DNA from: Sphingobacterium sp. LZ7M1
GTDB lineage: Bacteria > Bacteroidota > Bacteroidia > Sphingobacteriales > Sphingobacteriaceae
Assembly: GCF_024296865.1 (NCBI RefSeq)
Contig: NZ_CP101134.1
Location: 868,001 to 932,000 of the forward strand
Direction: 5' to 3'
DNA: 64,000 nt
The position numbers and the translations under genes are program-made. The notes under the pieces are model-generated. The model was not told the DNA's origin and made no database searches. It worked only from the letters and a program-made list of their open reading frames with translations. This document shows positions 42,675-51,545 of the stretch, one piece after another; the first letter of the stretch is position 1; each line of letters opens with the position of its first letter.

Positions 42675-43790
42675 ATGAAGAGATTCCTATTGACTTGCCT
42701 AATCATAATACACTGTTTGGCAATTAGCCATGCCCAATATATTGAGGTGAAAAATCCAAGTAAGCATCCTAGAAAAGAACTGATTTCCATTCCATTTCAA
42801 AAATTTAAGGAACATTTTAAGGTCGATACGGTCTTTAGTATTCTCGATGAAAGAAATCAGCATGTTCCCTTTCAATTAGAAAGGTTGGGTGCTGACATTC
42901 CTGTGAATGTACTGATCCAAGTGGAGCTTCCTGCCCTGACTACCATAAAATATAAGCTAGACAAACAAGCAGGAACTGGGATAGAACCAAAAACCTTTGC
43001 TCGCTATGTGCCTGAACGTTTTGATGATTTTGCTTGGGAAAATGATGTCGTGGCTTTCCGCTTATATGGAAAGGCATTGGAAGGCAGAAAAGATGATGGT
43101 CAAGGGATGGACTATTGGGCGAAGAGAACCGATAAATTGATCATAAATAAATGGTATAAGGTAGAAAACTACCATCAGGATAACGGGGAAGGAATGGATT
43201 ATTATACCGTTGGGCAAACGCTTGGTGCAGGAGATGTAGCTTTACTTTCCCATAAAGGTTTGAAATTTACAAAGCATTATCGTCGATACCAGATCTTGGA
43301 TAACGGACCCTTAAGGACCACCTTTAAATTGGAGTATGATCCGGAGGAGTTGGACGGGCAGGAAGTGAAATTGAATAAGATAATAAGCTTGGATGCGGGC
43401 AGTAATTTCAATAAAATAGTGTTGCAGGTTCAAAATAGTAAAGCCAGTAACACTGCAATTGCGATCGGGGTTGCTAAACGGAAAGAAGATCAGCCAAAAA
43501 TTGCAGTTGGGCAAAAAAATGAAACATTGGCCTATTGGGAGCCGGAAATTGCAAATAATGGACAGATCGGAATAGCGGTCATCATCCCAAAGCAAAAGGT
43601 CATTTTAGATTCCGGAAGGCCTGAGCAATTCTTGCTATCAAGCAAGGCTAGGAACGATGAAGATTTTGTGTATTATAATGGTGCGGTTTGGAATCGAGCT
43701 GGAAAGGTAACTTCTGCTGAAGAATGGAATAAGGCTGTTGAAGCGGAGTATGAAAAGATAAAGAAATCCTTAAAGTGGGTGCTTAAATAA
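42675..43790 (+). CDS. DUF4861 family secreted protein
   Basis: A 371-residue protein with a signal peptide (cut near SHAQ, about residue 21). The rest is a beta-rich domain resembling DUF4861, whose members occur in polysaccharide-utilisation loci near pectin and rhamnogalacturonan genes. Visible segments are YIEVKNPSKHPRKELISIP, the GQGMDYWAKRTDKLI/GEGMDYYTVGQTLGAGD pair and the LKWVLK C-terminus. The paired Gly-Met-Asp-Tyr motifs may mark a substrate site. The catalytic function is uncertain. It is 60 bp after the hypothetical lipoprotein gene and ends at a strong shared terminator. Confidence 0.65.
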   Translation: MKRFLLTCLIIIHCLAISHAQYIEVKNPSKHPRKELISIPFQKFKEHFKVDTVFSILDERNQHVPFQLERLGADIPVNVLIQVELPALTTIKYKLDKQAGTGIEPKTFARYVPERFDDFAWENDVVAFRLYGKALEGRKDDGQGMDYWAKRTDKLIINKWYKVENYHQDNGEGMDYYTVGQTLGAGDVALLSHKGLKFTKHYRRYQILDNGPLRTTFKLEYDPEELDGQEVKLNKIISLDAGSNFNKIVLQVQNSKASNTAIAIGVAKRKEDQPKIAVGQKNETLAYWEPEIANNGQIGIAVIIPKQKVILDSGRPEQFLLSSKARNDEDFVYYNGAVWNRAGKVTSAEEWNKAVEAEYEKIKKSLKWVLK

Positions 43791-43825
43791 AAATAACGGA
43801 GCAAACATTTGCTCCGTTATTTTTG
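43790..43825. terminator. Bidirectional terminator between DUF4861 and the barrel-like gene
   Basis: AAATAACGGAGCAAA / TTTGCTCCGTTATTT, a 15-bp stem with a 2-nt core in the middle, and T run. It ends two convergent genes. Confidence 0.88.
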
Positions 43826-43834
43826 GATGATTCA

Positions 43835-44629
43835 CTATCTATCTTTTGCAAATTTTATAGCATCCATCAAGGAGAAATGGATCCCGAAGGTGACAACCGT
43901 TCCTTTGCTTTCCCAATCAATCTCACTCATTGGGGTACTTCCCACGACCTGCAATTCTGCCTTGACAAATTTATATCCTGCCCTTAAGGTAAATGCCGGT
44001 TCAAAGAAATAATGTCTTTTATCTGTGATATTGTCCAATTTATGTTCGGTGATATATTCAGGGGTCATGCCATTGGCGTCAAAATTACTATATTTGATAC
44101 CTGAAATCCTAGTCGCTAGACCTACATCAAAATATGGAAAAGTAAGGTTTATACCTGGTTGGATAAAGGTCCGGTTAAAATTCATGTTCACATCACTGCT
44201 CAGTTTACCTCCGCCGTATCCAACATAAGTATCGGCAATCAGACCAAATCCGTTTTCACGGGCAATAATGGGATAATAACCACCGATGCCTCCTTCAAAT
44301 AGCCCCGCATGGGCATCCACATTTCCTATTGATGGATCTTCCTCATTAAAGTTGTAATTGTAATTGGAGTAATTGACCATCACACCTAAATGTTTGATGG
44401 GTGAGTAGGCTGTTTGCAGATTGATAATGGATGAACTGGTATTGGTACCGTTCAGATCCTCAGAGCTTGTGGTTCCTGATATCCCAATTTTTAAATCTCC
44501 TTTTTCTTTCATCATTGGAGCATTCACTGCATTGGGCTGATAGTAATAGCGGCTACAAGAACTTTGAAGATAATTTAAGCCAATCAAAGCAAGGCCGAAT
44601 AAGAGCGATTTTATTTTTAAGGTTTTCAT
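43835..44629 (-). CDS. Putative outer-membrane beta-strand-rich lipoprotein
   Basis: A 264-residue protein with a lipobox (LQSSC, Cys25) after the signal sequence. The mature chain has many alternating-hydrophobic strands with aromatic ends and Gly turns (MVNYSNYNYN, VDAHAGLFEGGIGGYYP, LIADTYVGYGGG), which resembles a small OMP beta-barrel. It ends in a Lys-Asp-Arg tail, not the usual terminal aromatic residue. Function unknown. Transcribed divergently from the sensor kinase gene, with a 195-bp gap. Confidence 0.6.
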   Translation of the reverse strand: MKTLKIKSLLFGLALIGLNYLQSSCSRYYYQPNAVNAPMMKEKGDLKIGISGTTSSEDLNGTNTSSSIINLQTAYSPIKHLGVMVNYSNYNYNFNEEDPSIGNVDAHAGLFEGGIGGYYPIIARENGFGLIADTYVGYGGGKLSSDVNMNFNRTFIQPGINLTFPYFDVGLATRISGIKYSNFDANGMTPEYITEHKLDNITDKRHYFFEPAFTLRAGYKFVKAELQVVGSTPMSEIDWESKGTVVTFGIHFSLMDAIKFAKDR

Positions 44630-44824
44630 ATTTTTCTCCTTTCTGATTTGTTAACTCAAAGTGACGACAAATTTCGACCGCATAAAACATCCAAAAAGAG
44701 GATTTTAACCAAATCCCTTTTTTGGTGTATTTCACTAACCTGAAAAGGTGATATTCGGTCGGATAGCCTTATTTTATAGTGCTTTAGCTAGGTTTTCTAC
44801 AGGATTAAACTGTAAATTAGGATA

Positions 44825-46744
44825 ATGAAGCTGCATGGTTTGATATTGACACTGGCAGTTAGTCTGCTCCTCAGTTTGTTTTCCAGTCGATTGGAAGCGC
44901 AGACCATTTTGTTACCTGATACGACCGAGCACCTCAATATTTCCACTTCTACAGCCTACTACTATGATAACACTGCAAGCGATAGCCTTCCTGCTGAGAA
45001 TCAATTTCAACCCTTTCAGGAGCCCATCTATAATTTTGGAAAAGTAGATGGTAACCTATGGGTACGGGTAAATCTGGCTAATCAGGATTCTGTTGCCAGA
45101 AACCTATATTTAGAGTTTACCAATCCCAATCTCAATTCGCTGACCTTGTATAAAAAAATTGGAGATCGCTTTGTACTAGTCAAGATCCTTGGTTCCAGTT
45201 ATCCCTTTGCCAATCGTACGGTTAAGCATCAAAACCTGATATTCTCCATAGAATTGCAACCATTGGAAATTGGAAATTACTTTGTGAAGGTTCATTCCGA
45301 CTATTCGGCCATCAATTTCAATTTATTGCTGTGGGATAAACATGAACGGGAGGCCTATTACCTAAAAGAAACGACAACCATTTCCTACTTCTTTTTCATT
45401 ACCACAGCGTTCCTTTTTATCTTGGGCATCACCTTGGTATTGACCAAAGAAAGAAAGCAATGGGCTTTTTTCTTTTATATATTTTTTGGAGCCAGCTATA
45501 TCTATTCCGATTTAGGACTCTCCTATAAGTATTTGTGGGGAGATTATCCATCGGTTCAAAATATCTCCAGTTATATCTTCACCAACCTGTATTTGATTTT
45601 TGGGGTCAGTTTTTTTCGGGAATATTTTGTCACCCGTCGTTTTGTTAAGAGATTGGATAAGGTACTCTGGGTTTTTGTTTTATGTTCTTTGCTGCTGACC
45701 ATTATTGCGATGTTCTATCAATGGATCCCACACTCCATATTCTCTCTGATCCAAAAGTTGAATACGGTTATGTTCTCCATTACCTGTGGGATTATTTTGT
45801 ACATATTGGTAATATTGTTGACCAGGCAAAGGAACAAGACCGAAACGATTTGGTTTATGATTGCCTTTGCACCTCATGCCTATACGATCCTGACTACAAG
45901 TATCAGGCAACTTGGGCAGTATTATTTCAATTTGGAGCTCGATGTGATCTCCAAGGTGCCATTTTTTCTATGGACCATTCACGTTCAGAACATGATGCTT
46001 TGGTCTATGGTCTGGGAGGTCCTGATTGTATTTACCCTGATGATGCTGCGGTTGAAGAAGATGTATGAGCAGCATAATGCCATGTTGATGGAACTGGGTA
46101 AGAAGCAGGAAGAAGACACCAAGCTCTTGATGGCGACGGTGGAACAGGAGCGGAAGCGGATAGCCCAAGAACTGCACGACAGCTCTGGAGTCCAGTTGTC
46201 AGCCATCCGAATGAAACTGACCCATCTTGAGGATCATCTGGATAGTCCAAAGGCTGCTGAGGATATCCAAAGATTGATGCAGGATGTCGATCGGGTCAAT
46301 GCTGATATCCGGACCATTTCGCATAATTTGATGCCTATTTCGCTCAGTAAACTGGGCTTGAAATCCGCCATTCAGGAACTGGTCAACCATATCAAATCGA
46401 GCTACCCGAATATCAAGTTCAACCTTTACCAGCAATATGATTCCAAAAATCTATCGGCCAGCATGGAAGTCCATATCTATAGGATCATCCAAGAGTTGCT
46501 AAACAACATGGTAAAGCATGCCCAGCCATCGGAAATCAATATTCAGTTGATCGATAATGAATCGGAGTTGATCATCAGTCTGGAGGATAATGGGAAAGGA
46601 TTTATTTATGAACCTGAAAATACGTTAGGGTTAGGTCTAAAGAGTATATTGACCCGATCCCAGTTAATTGGAGGAAAGTTTGAAGTAGACAGCAAATTGG
46701 ATGCAGGTTCGTTTTTTTCAATTACCCTGCCTCTCAAAAGCTAA
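44825..46744 (+). CDS. 7TM-DISM sensor histidine kinase (HisKA_3 type)
   Basis: A 639-residue membrane kinase. A signal peptide (about 1-25) precedes a periplasmic 7TMR-DISMED2-like domain (about 35-175), seven TM helices (about 190-410), a short coiled coil (about 412-440) and a HisKA_3 domain with phospho-acceptor His451 in RIAQELHDSSG. The C-terminal HATPase_c domain (about 540-639) carries the N-box ELLNNMVKHA and G-box DNGKGF. The periplasmic DISMED domain suggests recognition of a small molecule such as a sugar (family knowledge). It is convergent with a NarL-type regulator, and the two genes share 4 bp at their stop codons. Confidence 0.9.
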   Translation: MKLHGLILTLAVSLLLSLFSSRLEAQTILLPDTTEHLNISTSTAYYYDNTASDSLPAENQFQPFQEPIYNFGKVDGNLWVRVNLANQDSVARNLYLEFTNPNLNSLTLYKKIGDRFVLVKILGSSYPFANRTVKHQNLIFSIELQPLEIGNYFVKVHSDYSAINFNLLLWDKHEREAYYLKETTTISYFFFITTAFLFILGITLVLTKERKQWAFFFYIFFGASYIYSDLGLSYKYLWGDYPSVQNISSYIFTNLYLIFGVSFFREYFVTRRFVKRLDKVLWVFVLCSLLLTIIAMFYQWIPHSIFSLIQKLNTVMFSITCGIILYILVILLTRQRNKTETIWFMIAFAPHAYTILTTSIRQLGQYYFNLELDVISKVPFFLWTIHVQNMMLWSMVWEVLIVFTLMMLRLKKMYEQHNAMLMELGKKQEEDTKLLMATVEQERKRIAQELHDSSGVQLSAIRMKLTHLEDHLDSPKAAEDIQRLMQDVDRVNADIRTISHNLMPISLSKLGLKSAIQELVNHIKSSYPNIKFNLYQQYDSKNLSASMEVHIYRIIQELLNNMVKHAQPSEINIQLIDNESELIISLEDNGKGFIYEPENTLGLGLKSILTRSQLIGGKFEVDSKLDAGSFFSITLPLKS

Positions 46745-47427
46745 AGAAGTTGATTCTTATTGGCAAAGGTGATCAGTTCTGTTATTTTCTTGACCCCACA
46801 TTTTGCCATGATGTTTTTTCGGTGGGTATCTACGGTATTGGCACTGATAAAGAGTTGATCGGCTATCTTGCTGCTCGGTTTACCCTCAGCGATCAATTTC
46901 AAGATTTCAATTTCACGATTCGATAGATTGAAAGCATCTTTATTGGTGGTTTGTTCGACTTTGTTATGCTCCTCATTCATTAAAAATGCTTCAACGACCT
47001 TGTTCTGTACCTGTTGGTCCAGATGTCTCTTCCTTTCATTTACGGCAACAATAGCTTTGATCAATTCATCTTTTGCTATGTTTTTCAGAACATAGCCTAA
47101 AGCTCCTTTTCGTAACGCTTCACGAATAAGTTCGGTGTCATCATAACCAGTCAGCATCAGTATTTTCTGGTCTGGATTGCTTTCCAGTACCACTTCAATA
47201 CATTGCATACCATCCATATGGGGCATGTTGAAGTCCATTAAAATGACATCGGGTTTGTAGGTGTCGATGGCATGCAAAAGCTCCTTTGTATCTGTGCAAG
47301 CATTGATTTCGCCAAATTTCGGGTGTCCGCTGAGGATCATGATCAAGCCATCCACGATAATCTGTTGGTCCTCGACAATAAGCAAGTTTATCGGCTTAAA
47401 AGGGATACTTTCTTCCATAGGGTACAT
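46741..47427 (-). CDS. NarL/LuxR-family response regulator
   Basis: A 228-residue regulator. The receiver domain (about 12-130) has the acidic pocket ED at 19-20, phospho-acceptor Asp65 in VILMDFNMPH, the Thr of LMLTGYD and Lys115 in GYVLKN. The C-terminal LuxR-type HTH (about 165-225) has LSNREIEILKLIAEG and SANTVDTHRKN. It is the likely partner of the facing 7TM-DISM kinase. Target genes are unknown; the Gfo/Idh/MocA gene divergent to it is a candidate. Confidence 0.92.
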   Translation of the reverse strand: MYPMEESIPFKPINLLIVEDQQIIVDGLIMILSGHPKFGEINACTDTKELLHAIDTYKPDVILMDFNMPHMDGMQCIEVVLESNPDQKILMLTGYDDTELIREALRKGALGYVLKNIAKDELIKAIVAVNERKRHLDQQVQNKVVEAFLMNEEHNKVEQTTNKDAFNLSNREIEILKLIAEGKPSSKIADQLFISANTVDTHRKNIMAKCGVKKITELITFANKNQLL

Positions 47428-47514
47428 TTTTTTGCTTATAACAATATACTAAAATATCCTTAACTACTAACAGTCAATTCTTTGAAATCAAATAGCCTTA
47501 AATTTTTCAGATTT

Positions 47515-47548
47515 TTTGTATCTTGATGAAATGTAAATAATACTTTTA
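47515..47548 (+). promoter_or_regulatory. Candidate promoter of the Gfo/Idh/MocA gene
   Basis: TTTG (47515-47518) and TACTTTTA (47541-47548) with a 22-nt spacer, one base from the -7 consensus and slightly long in spacing. Confidence 0.35.
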
Positions 47549-47589
47549 TTACACACCTAATTTTTTAAAACCTAAAACAACAACAATAA

Positions 47590-48873
47590 ATGAAAAGAAA
47601 AGATTTTCTCAAGAGTGCCGGCGTGCTCGCCGCCTCGACTTTGCTTTTTAGAACGGAAGCTTTCGCTAATCAGAATACCCCTTTGCGTATAGGTTTAATC
47701 GGTACAAACGGCATGGGTTGGTCCAATCTGAATGCGATATTAAAAATAGATAATGTTACCTGTACTGCTTTATGTGATGTCGATGAAAATGTGCTGAACA
47801 AAAGATCCTCGGAACTGGAACAAAAAAACATCAAGGTCAAAAAATATATTGAATATAAGGATCTATTGAAAGATCCTAATGTAGACGCTGTCATCGTTGG
47901 AACGCCCGATCATTGGCATTGCATGATGATGGTCGATGCAGTAAAGGCAGGTAAGCATGTGTACGTGGAGAAGCCTTTGGGGAATTCCATCAAAGAGTGT
48001 GAAGTGATGTTGGCAGCGGACAAAAAGTACGATAAGATTGTACAGGTAGGACAATGGCAACGTAGTCAGCAGCACTTTAGAGATGCGATGGACTTTGTGC
48101 ACAGTGGCAAATTAGGGAAAATTAGGTCTGTCAAGGCTTGGGCTTATCAGGGTTGGATGAAGAGTATCCCTGTAAAGCCAGATTCTGCTCCTCCAGCTGG
48201 AGTGCACTATGATAAATGGTTAGGACCGGCAACAAAGCGGCCTTTCAATCCTAATCGCTTCCATTTTGATTTCAGGTGGTTCTGGGATTATGCAGGTGGC
48301 CTGATGACTGATTGGGGGGTGCATATGTTGGACTTTGCCTTGATCGGCATGAAAGTGTCTAACCCTAACTCCATCATGGCAACAGGCGGTAAGTTTGCTT
48401 ATCCAGATGATGCCGCTGAAACACCGGACTCCCTAACTACTGTATTCGCATTTGACGACTTTTACCTGCAATGGGAACAAGCGACAGGTATTGATTTAGG
48501 TCCTTATGGAAAAGATCATGGCGTTTCGTTTATCGGGAACAATGGTACCTTGGTGGTGAATAGAGGTGGCTGGGAAGTCATTCCGGAGAAAGGTAGGATG
48601 GAAGCTGTTCCACATCAACCTTCAAAAGATAATGGTTTGGAGAAACATATGGAGAACTTTGTGACCGCAATCCGCACAAAAGACAAGAGCATCTTACATG
48701 CTCCTGTGGAAGCTGGAGCTCATATTGCTATCTTGTCCCAAATGGGGAATATTGCCTACAGAACTGGTAAGAAGCTCTATTGGGATAAGGATAAGGCGAA
48801 ATTTACGGATGAAGAAGCGAATGGCTATCTAGCAGCGAAATACAATAACGGGTATCAAATCCCGAAGGTATAG
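47590..48873 (+). CDS. Gfo/Idh/MocA-family oxidoreductase, exported
   Basis: A 427-residue NAD(P)-dependent oxidoreductase. The N-terminus KRKDFLKSAGVLAAS is a Tat-like signal with KR in place of RR. The Rossmann part follows (about 32-150) with LIGTNGMGWSNLNAI, CDVDENV, GTPDHWHC and the EKPLGN motif, then the C-terminal dehydrogenase domain, including FDFRWFWDYAGGLMTDWGVHMLD. Periplasmic members of this family often act on sugars or polyols. It ends at a bidirectional terminator. Confidence 0.88.
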   Translation: MKRKDFLKSAGVLAASTLLFRTEAFANQNTPLRIGLIGTNGMGWSNLNAILKIDNVTCTALCDVDENVLNKRSSELEQKNIKVKKYIEYKDLLKDPNVDAVIVGTPDHWHCMMMVDAVKAGKHVYVEKPLGNSIKECEVMLAADKKYDKIVQVGQWQRSQQHFRDAMDFVHSGKLGKIRSVKAWAYQGWMKSIPVKPDSAPPAGVHYDKWLGPATKRPFNPNRFHFDFRWFWDYAGGLMTDWGVHMLDFALIGMKVSNPNSIMATGGKFAYPDDAAETPDSLTTVFAFDDFYLQWEQATGIDLGPYGKDHGVSFIGNNGTLVVNRGGWEVIPEKGRMEAVPHQPSKDNGLEKHMENFVTAIRTKDKSILHAPVEAGAHIAILSQMGNIAYRTGKKLYWDKDKAKFTDEEANGYLAAKYNNGYQIPKV

Positions 48874-48878
48874 AAATA

Positions 48879-48910
48879 TGAAAAAAGCCGGTTCAAGCCG
48901 GCTTTTTTAT
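48879..48910. terminator. Bidirectional terminator between the oxidoreductase and the permease
   Basis: AAAAAAGCCGG TTCAA G-CCGGCTTTTTT, a stem with A and T runs on both sides, between convergent genes. Confidence 0.9.
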
Positions 48911-48921
48911 TGATCTATTAA

Positions 48922-51327
48922 TTAATCTTCCTTCAACCTATGGATAGGATTACCTCTTCCGTTTCTATATAAGATGAAGAGGATTAATCCAGCCAATAAT
49001 GCCAAAAGCAGAAGGATTGGTAATAGGTAGTTCCAGGCAGAAATCTGAATTCTAAATTCGTAATTGGTTAACCATTTCTTCATCATAAAGAAACTGATAG
49101 GAACTGCCGTCAGGACAGATGCTATAAACAACAGGTAATATTCTTTTGAAAATAAGACCAGCAGATCTGATAGTTTTGCGCCCAATATTTTTCGCATGCC
49201 TACTTCCTTACTTCTCGCACTGATTGATAAGGAGACCAAACCGATAATGCCTAAGCAAACGATAATTAAAGTAATAACTGTAGCTGAAATTGAAGCTCTG
49301 TACAACTGCAGTTCGGTTTCATACATTTTCCGGATATTTTCTTCCATGAAATGGTATTCAAATGGAGCATCGGGCATTAGGAAATGCCAATTCTTCTCAA
49401 TGTTTTGAATAGAATTTGAAATGGAACCTGGTTTCATTCGGATATTGAAATAGCGATAAAAATTATTCTGGGCCACATTCAGCCAGATAATTGCAGTATT
49501 TGGATTGTGCATGGAGTTGGGAATGAAGTTTTCAGTAATCCCAACGACTTTTATCGGGTCATTTGATCCATTGATTCTTAAATTCCGGCCGATTATATCA
49601 TCAGCATGCTCATACCCTAAAACATTCATCGCTTTTCGATTGATTACCACCTCTTGAGGGGCCATGGAATCTACCAGGTTGGAGCTAAAGAATTGACCTG
49701 CCAGCATCGGGATTTGATAGGTGTCAGCAAATTTGGAATCTGAAATAATCATTTGAGAATTGATTGGTTCATCAGACTTGTCCATCAATGCAATTTCTGC
49801 CTTCCCAACTATATTATTTGGGGTTTCATAGGATAAGCTGATATCTTCAATTTCATTCAGCTTTTCCAATTCCTGCTGGATAGTTTGGGTTTTCCGAACA
49901 CCTTCAGGGCTCCAATCTCGAGTCGTCTGGACCGTGAGGATATATTCTTTATTATATCCCAAATCGCTATTGACAAATAAGTGGATCTGTCTGGCAATGA
50001 TTATAGTGGAAGTCAAAATGACTATTGCTGTAGTAAATTGAAGGAACAGCAAAGCTTTTCGAATGCTGTGTTTGTTTTTTACTTTGTCAAACTGAAGCTT
50101 TACTGAATTTAACAAGCTGTTTCTTGAAAGTTTGATAGCAGGGAATAGGCCTGAAATTAACCCGATCAATATCGAAAACAACAAAATACCCAAATAGAAA
50201 TAATAGGGCAATTCTGTTAATTGCGGTAGCCTGCGCATGAATATATTTTCAAAAAGTGGTTTGGCTAGGATATACAATGGTAGGCAGATCAATAAAATCA
50301 AACACAGGAGAATTACATTTTCCGTTAGCAATAAAGAAGCTATCTGATTGGATTGGGCTCCCATTATTTTCCTGATCCCAATTTCTTTTAAACGACCTAT
50401 ATTTTGACCGAGATTAAAATTGATGAAATTAATGATTGCCATCAACAGGATGAACCCAGCAATGTAAAGCAGGATATCAATCATTTTTTGAATAGCTCCA
50501 TCATTGCTTTCCAGGTAATAGGACTTCAGCGGTTTTAGATCCGGACTATAATTGTCTGCAAAAGTCTTGTCAGTATGTTTGCTGACTAAGGTTTTTATCG
50601 CTGTAGTGAGCTGCCCTGGAGATACGTTTTGCTGTAATTCCAAGAAACCAATGATGTATGGATTTTCCCAATTATCAATGTCCCTTCCAAAGTATTTCTC
50701 AGAAGCGATAGGAAGAAAGAAATCACTGCGTAGGGCAGGGGTTAATTCAAGGACTGAGTTTTGATAACTTGGTTTGATTATCCCAGTTACCATAAAATCA
50801 TGCTTTTCCCCATTGAAGTTTCTAATGGATAATTGTTCACCAAGGGCATCGGTTCGGCCGAAGTATTTCATGGCGGCTGCTTCCGTTATGACCAATGAAA
50901 AAGGGTCTTTTAATGCTGTATTGATATCTCCTGCATGGAGCTCAAATCCAAACATGGCTAATAAGCTTGGGTCGCCCAAACTTGCCCCTTCTTCAAACTT
51001 ATCTGTACCATTGGACACAATACAAGTCAGCCCGTCGAGTCTGTAGTAATTCTTAACAAGTTGAGGATACTCCTCAGCCAGTGCTTTCGGAAGTGCACCC
51101 AAAGTGGTGATGTCTAATCCTAAACCCTCCTTTTTATATGAACTCTGCAATAGATATTGTTGATCCTTGTTTTTTAGATGTGCATTCACCTGCTTTGCAT
51201 CCCAGATATAGGCACCGACGATCATGATAAAAGTAATGCCACAGATCAATCCGATTAAATTGATGATGTTCTGAAGTTTTTTCTTACTGATATTTCGCCA
51301 AGCAATTTTTATATAGCTCCAATTCAT
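48922..51327 (-). CDS. FtsX/MacB-type ABC transporter permease
   Basis: An 801-residue protein with two copies of the MacB periplasmic core plus FtsX permease unit. The first TM is at about 20-45, the next TM group about 280-425, a second periplasmic domain about 440-670, and the last TM group about 685-795. Segments such as KKKLQNIINLIGLICGITF and GLVSLSISARSKEVGMRKILGA are typical. No ATPase gene adjoins, which is common for these Bacteroidota permeases. Such proteins extrude peptides or lipoproteins, or act mechanically on envelope partners. No link to the neighbouring SusCD pair is evident. Confidence 0.88.
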   Translation of the reverse strand: MNWSYIKIAWRNISKKKLQNIINLIGLICGITFIMIVGAYIWDAKQVNAHLKNKDQQYLLQSSYKKEGLGLDITTLGALPKALAEEYPQLVKNYYRLDGLTCIVSNGTDKFEEGASLGDPSLLAMFGFELHAGDINTALKDPFSLVITEAAAMKYFGRTDALGEQLSIRNFNGEKHDFMVTGIIKPSYQNSVLELTPALRSDFFLPIASEKYFGRDIDNWENPYIIGFLELQQNVSPGQLTTAIKTLVSKHTDKTFADNYSPDLKPLKSYYLESNDGAIQKMIDILLYIAGFILLMAIINFINFNLGQNIGRLKEIGIRKIMGAQSNQIASLLLTENVILLCLILLICLPLYILAKPLFENIFMRRLPQLTELPYYFYLGILLFSILIGLISGLFPAIKLSRNSLLNSVKLQFDKVKNKHSIRKALLFLQFTTAIVILTSTIIIARQIHLFVNSDLGYNKEYILTVQTTRDWSPEGVRKTQTIQQELEKLNEIEDISLSYETPNNIVGKAEIALMDKSDEPINSQMIISDSKFADTYQIPMLAGQFFSSNLVDSMAPQEVVINRKAMNVLGYEHADDIIGRNLRINGSNDPIKVVGITENFIPNSMHNPNTAIIWLNVAQNNFYRYFNIRMKPGSISNSIQNIEKNWHFLMPDAPFEYHFMEENIRKMYETELQLYRASISATVITLIIVCLGIIGLVSLSISARSKEVGMRKILGAKLSDLLVLFSKEYYLLFIASVLTAVPISFFMMKKWLTNYEFRIQISAWNYLLPILLLLALLAGLILFILYRNGRGNPIHRLKED

Positions 51328-51490
51328 TGTTAAGATTTTAGCAGATGCAGTTGTGTTCTATAGATATGGAATACAGCTTGCAATTTTATTGCCATTGCAT
51401 CAATTGGGTTATAATCAATTAATTGTGATTTGATTAGTCCTTAAGTTGTTCATTTTCGGACATTATTTGTTCGATAATGAACGGAAATAA

Positions 51491-51521
51491 AAGAGCGGAG
51501 AAGGAATAATCCTCTCCGCTC
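51491..51521 (-). terminator. Terminator of susCD pair 2
   Basis: GAGCGGAG / CTCCGCTC arms with an inner partial stem and a T-rich tail on the minus strand, 25 nt after the susD stop codon. The adjoining 51328-51490 space shows nothing else. Confidence 0.75.
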
Positions 51522-51545
51522 CTGAAATTACCACTGAATCATTTA

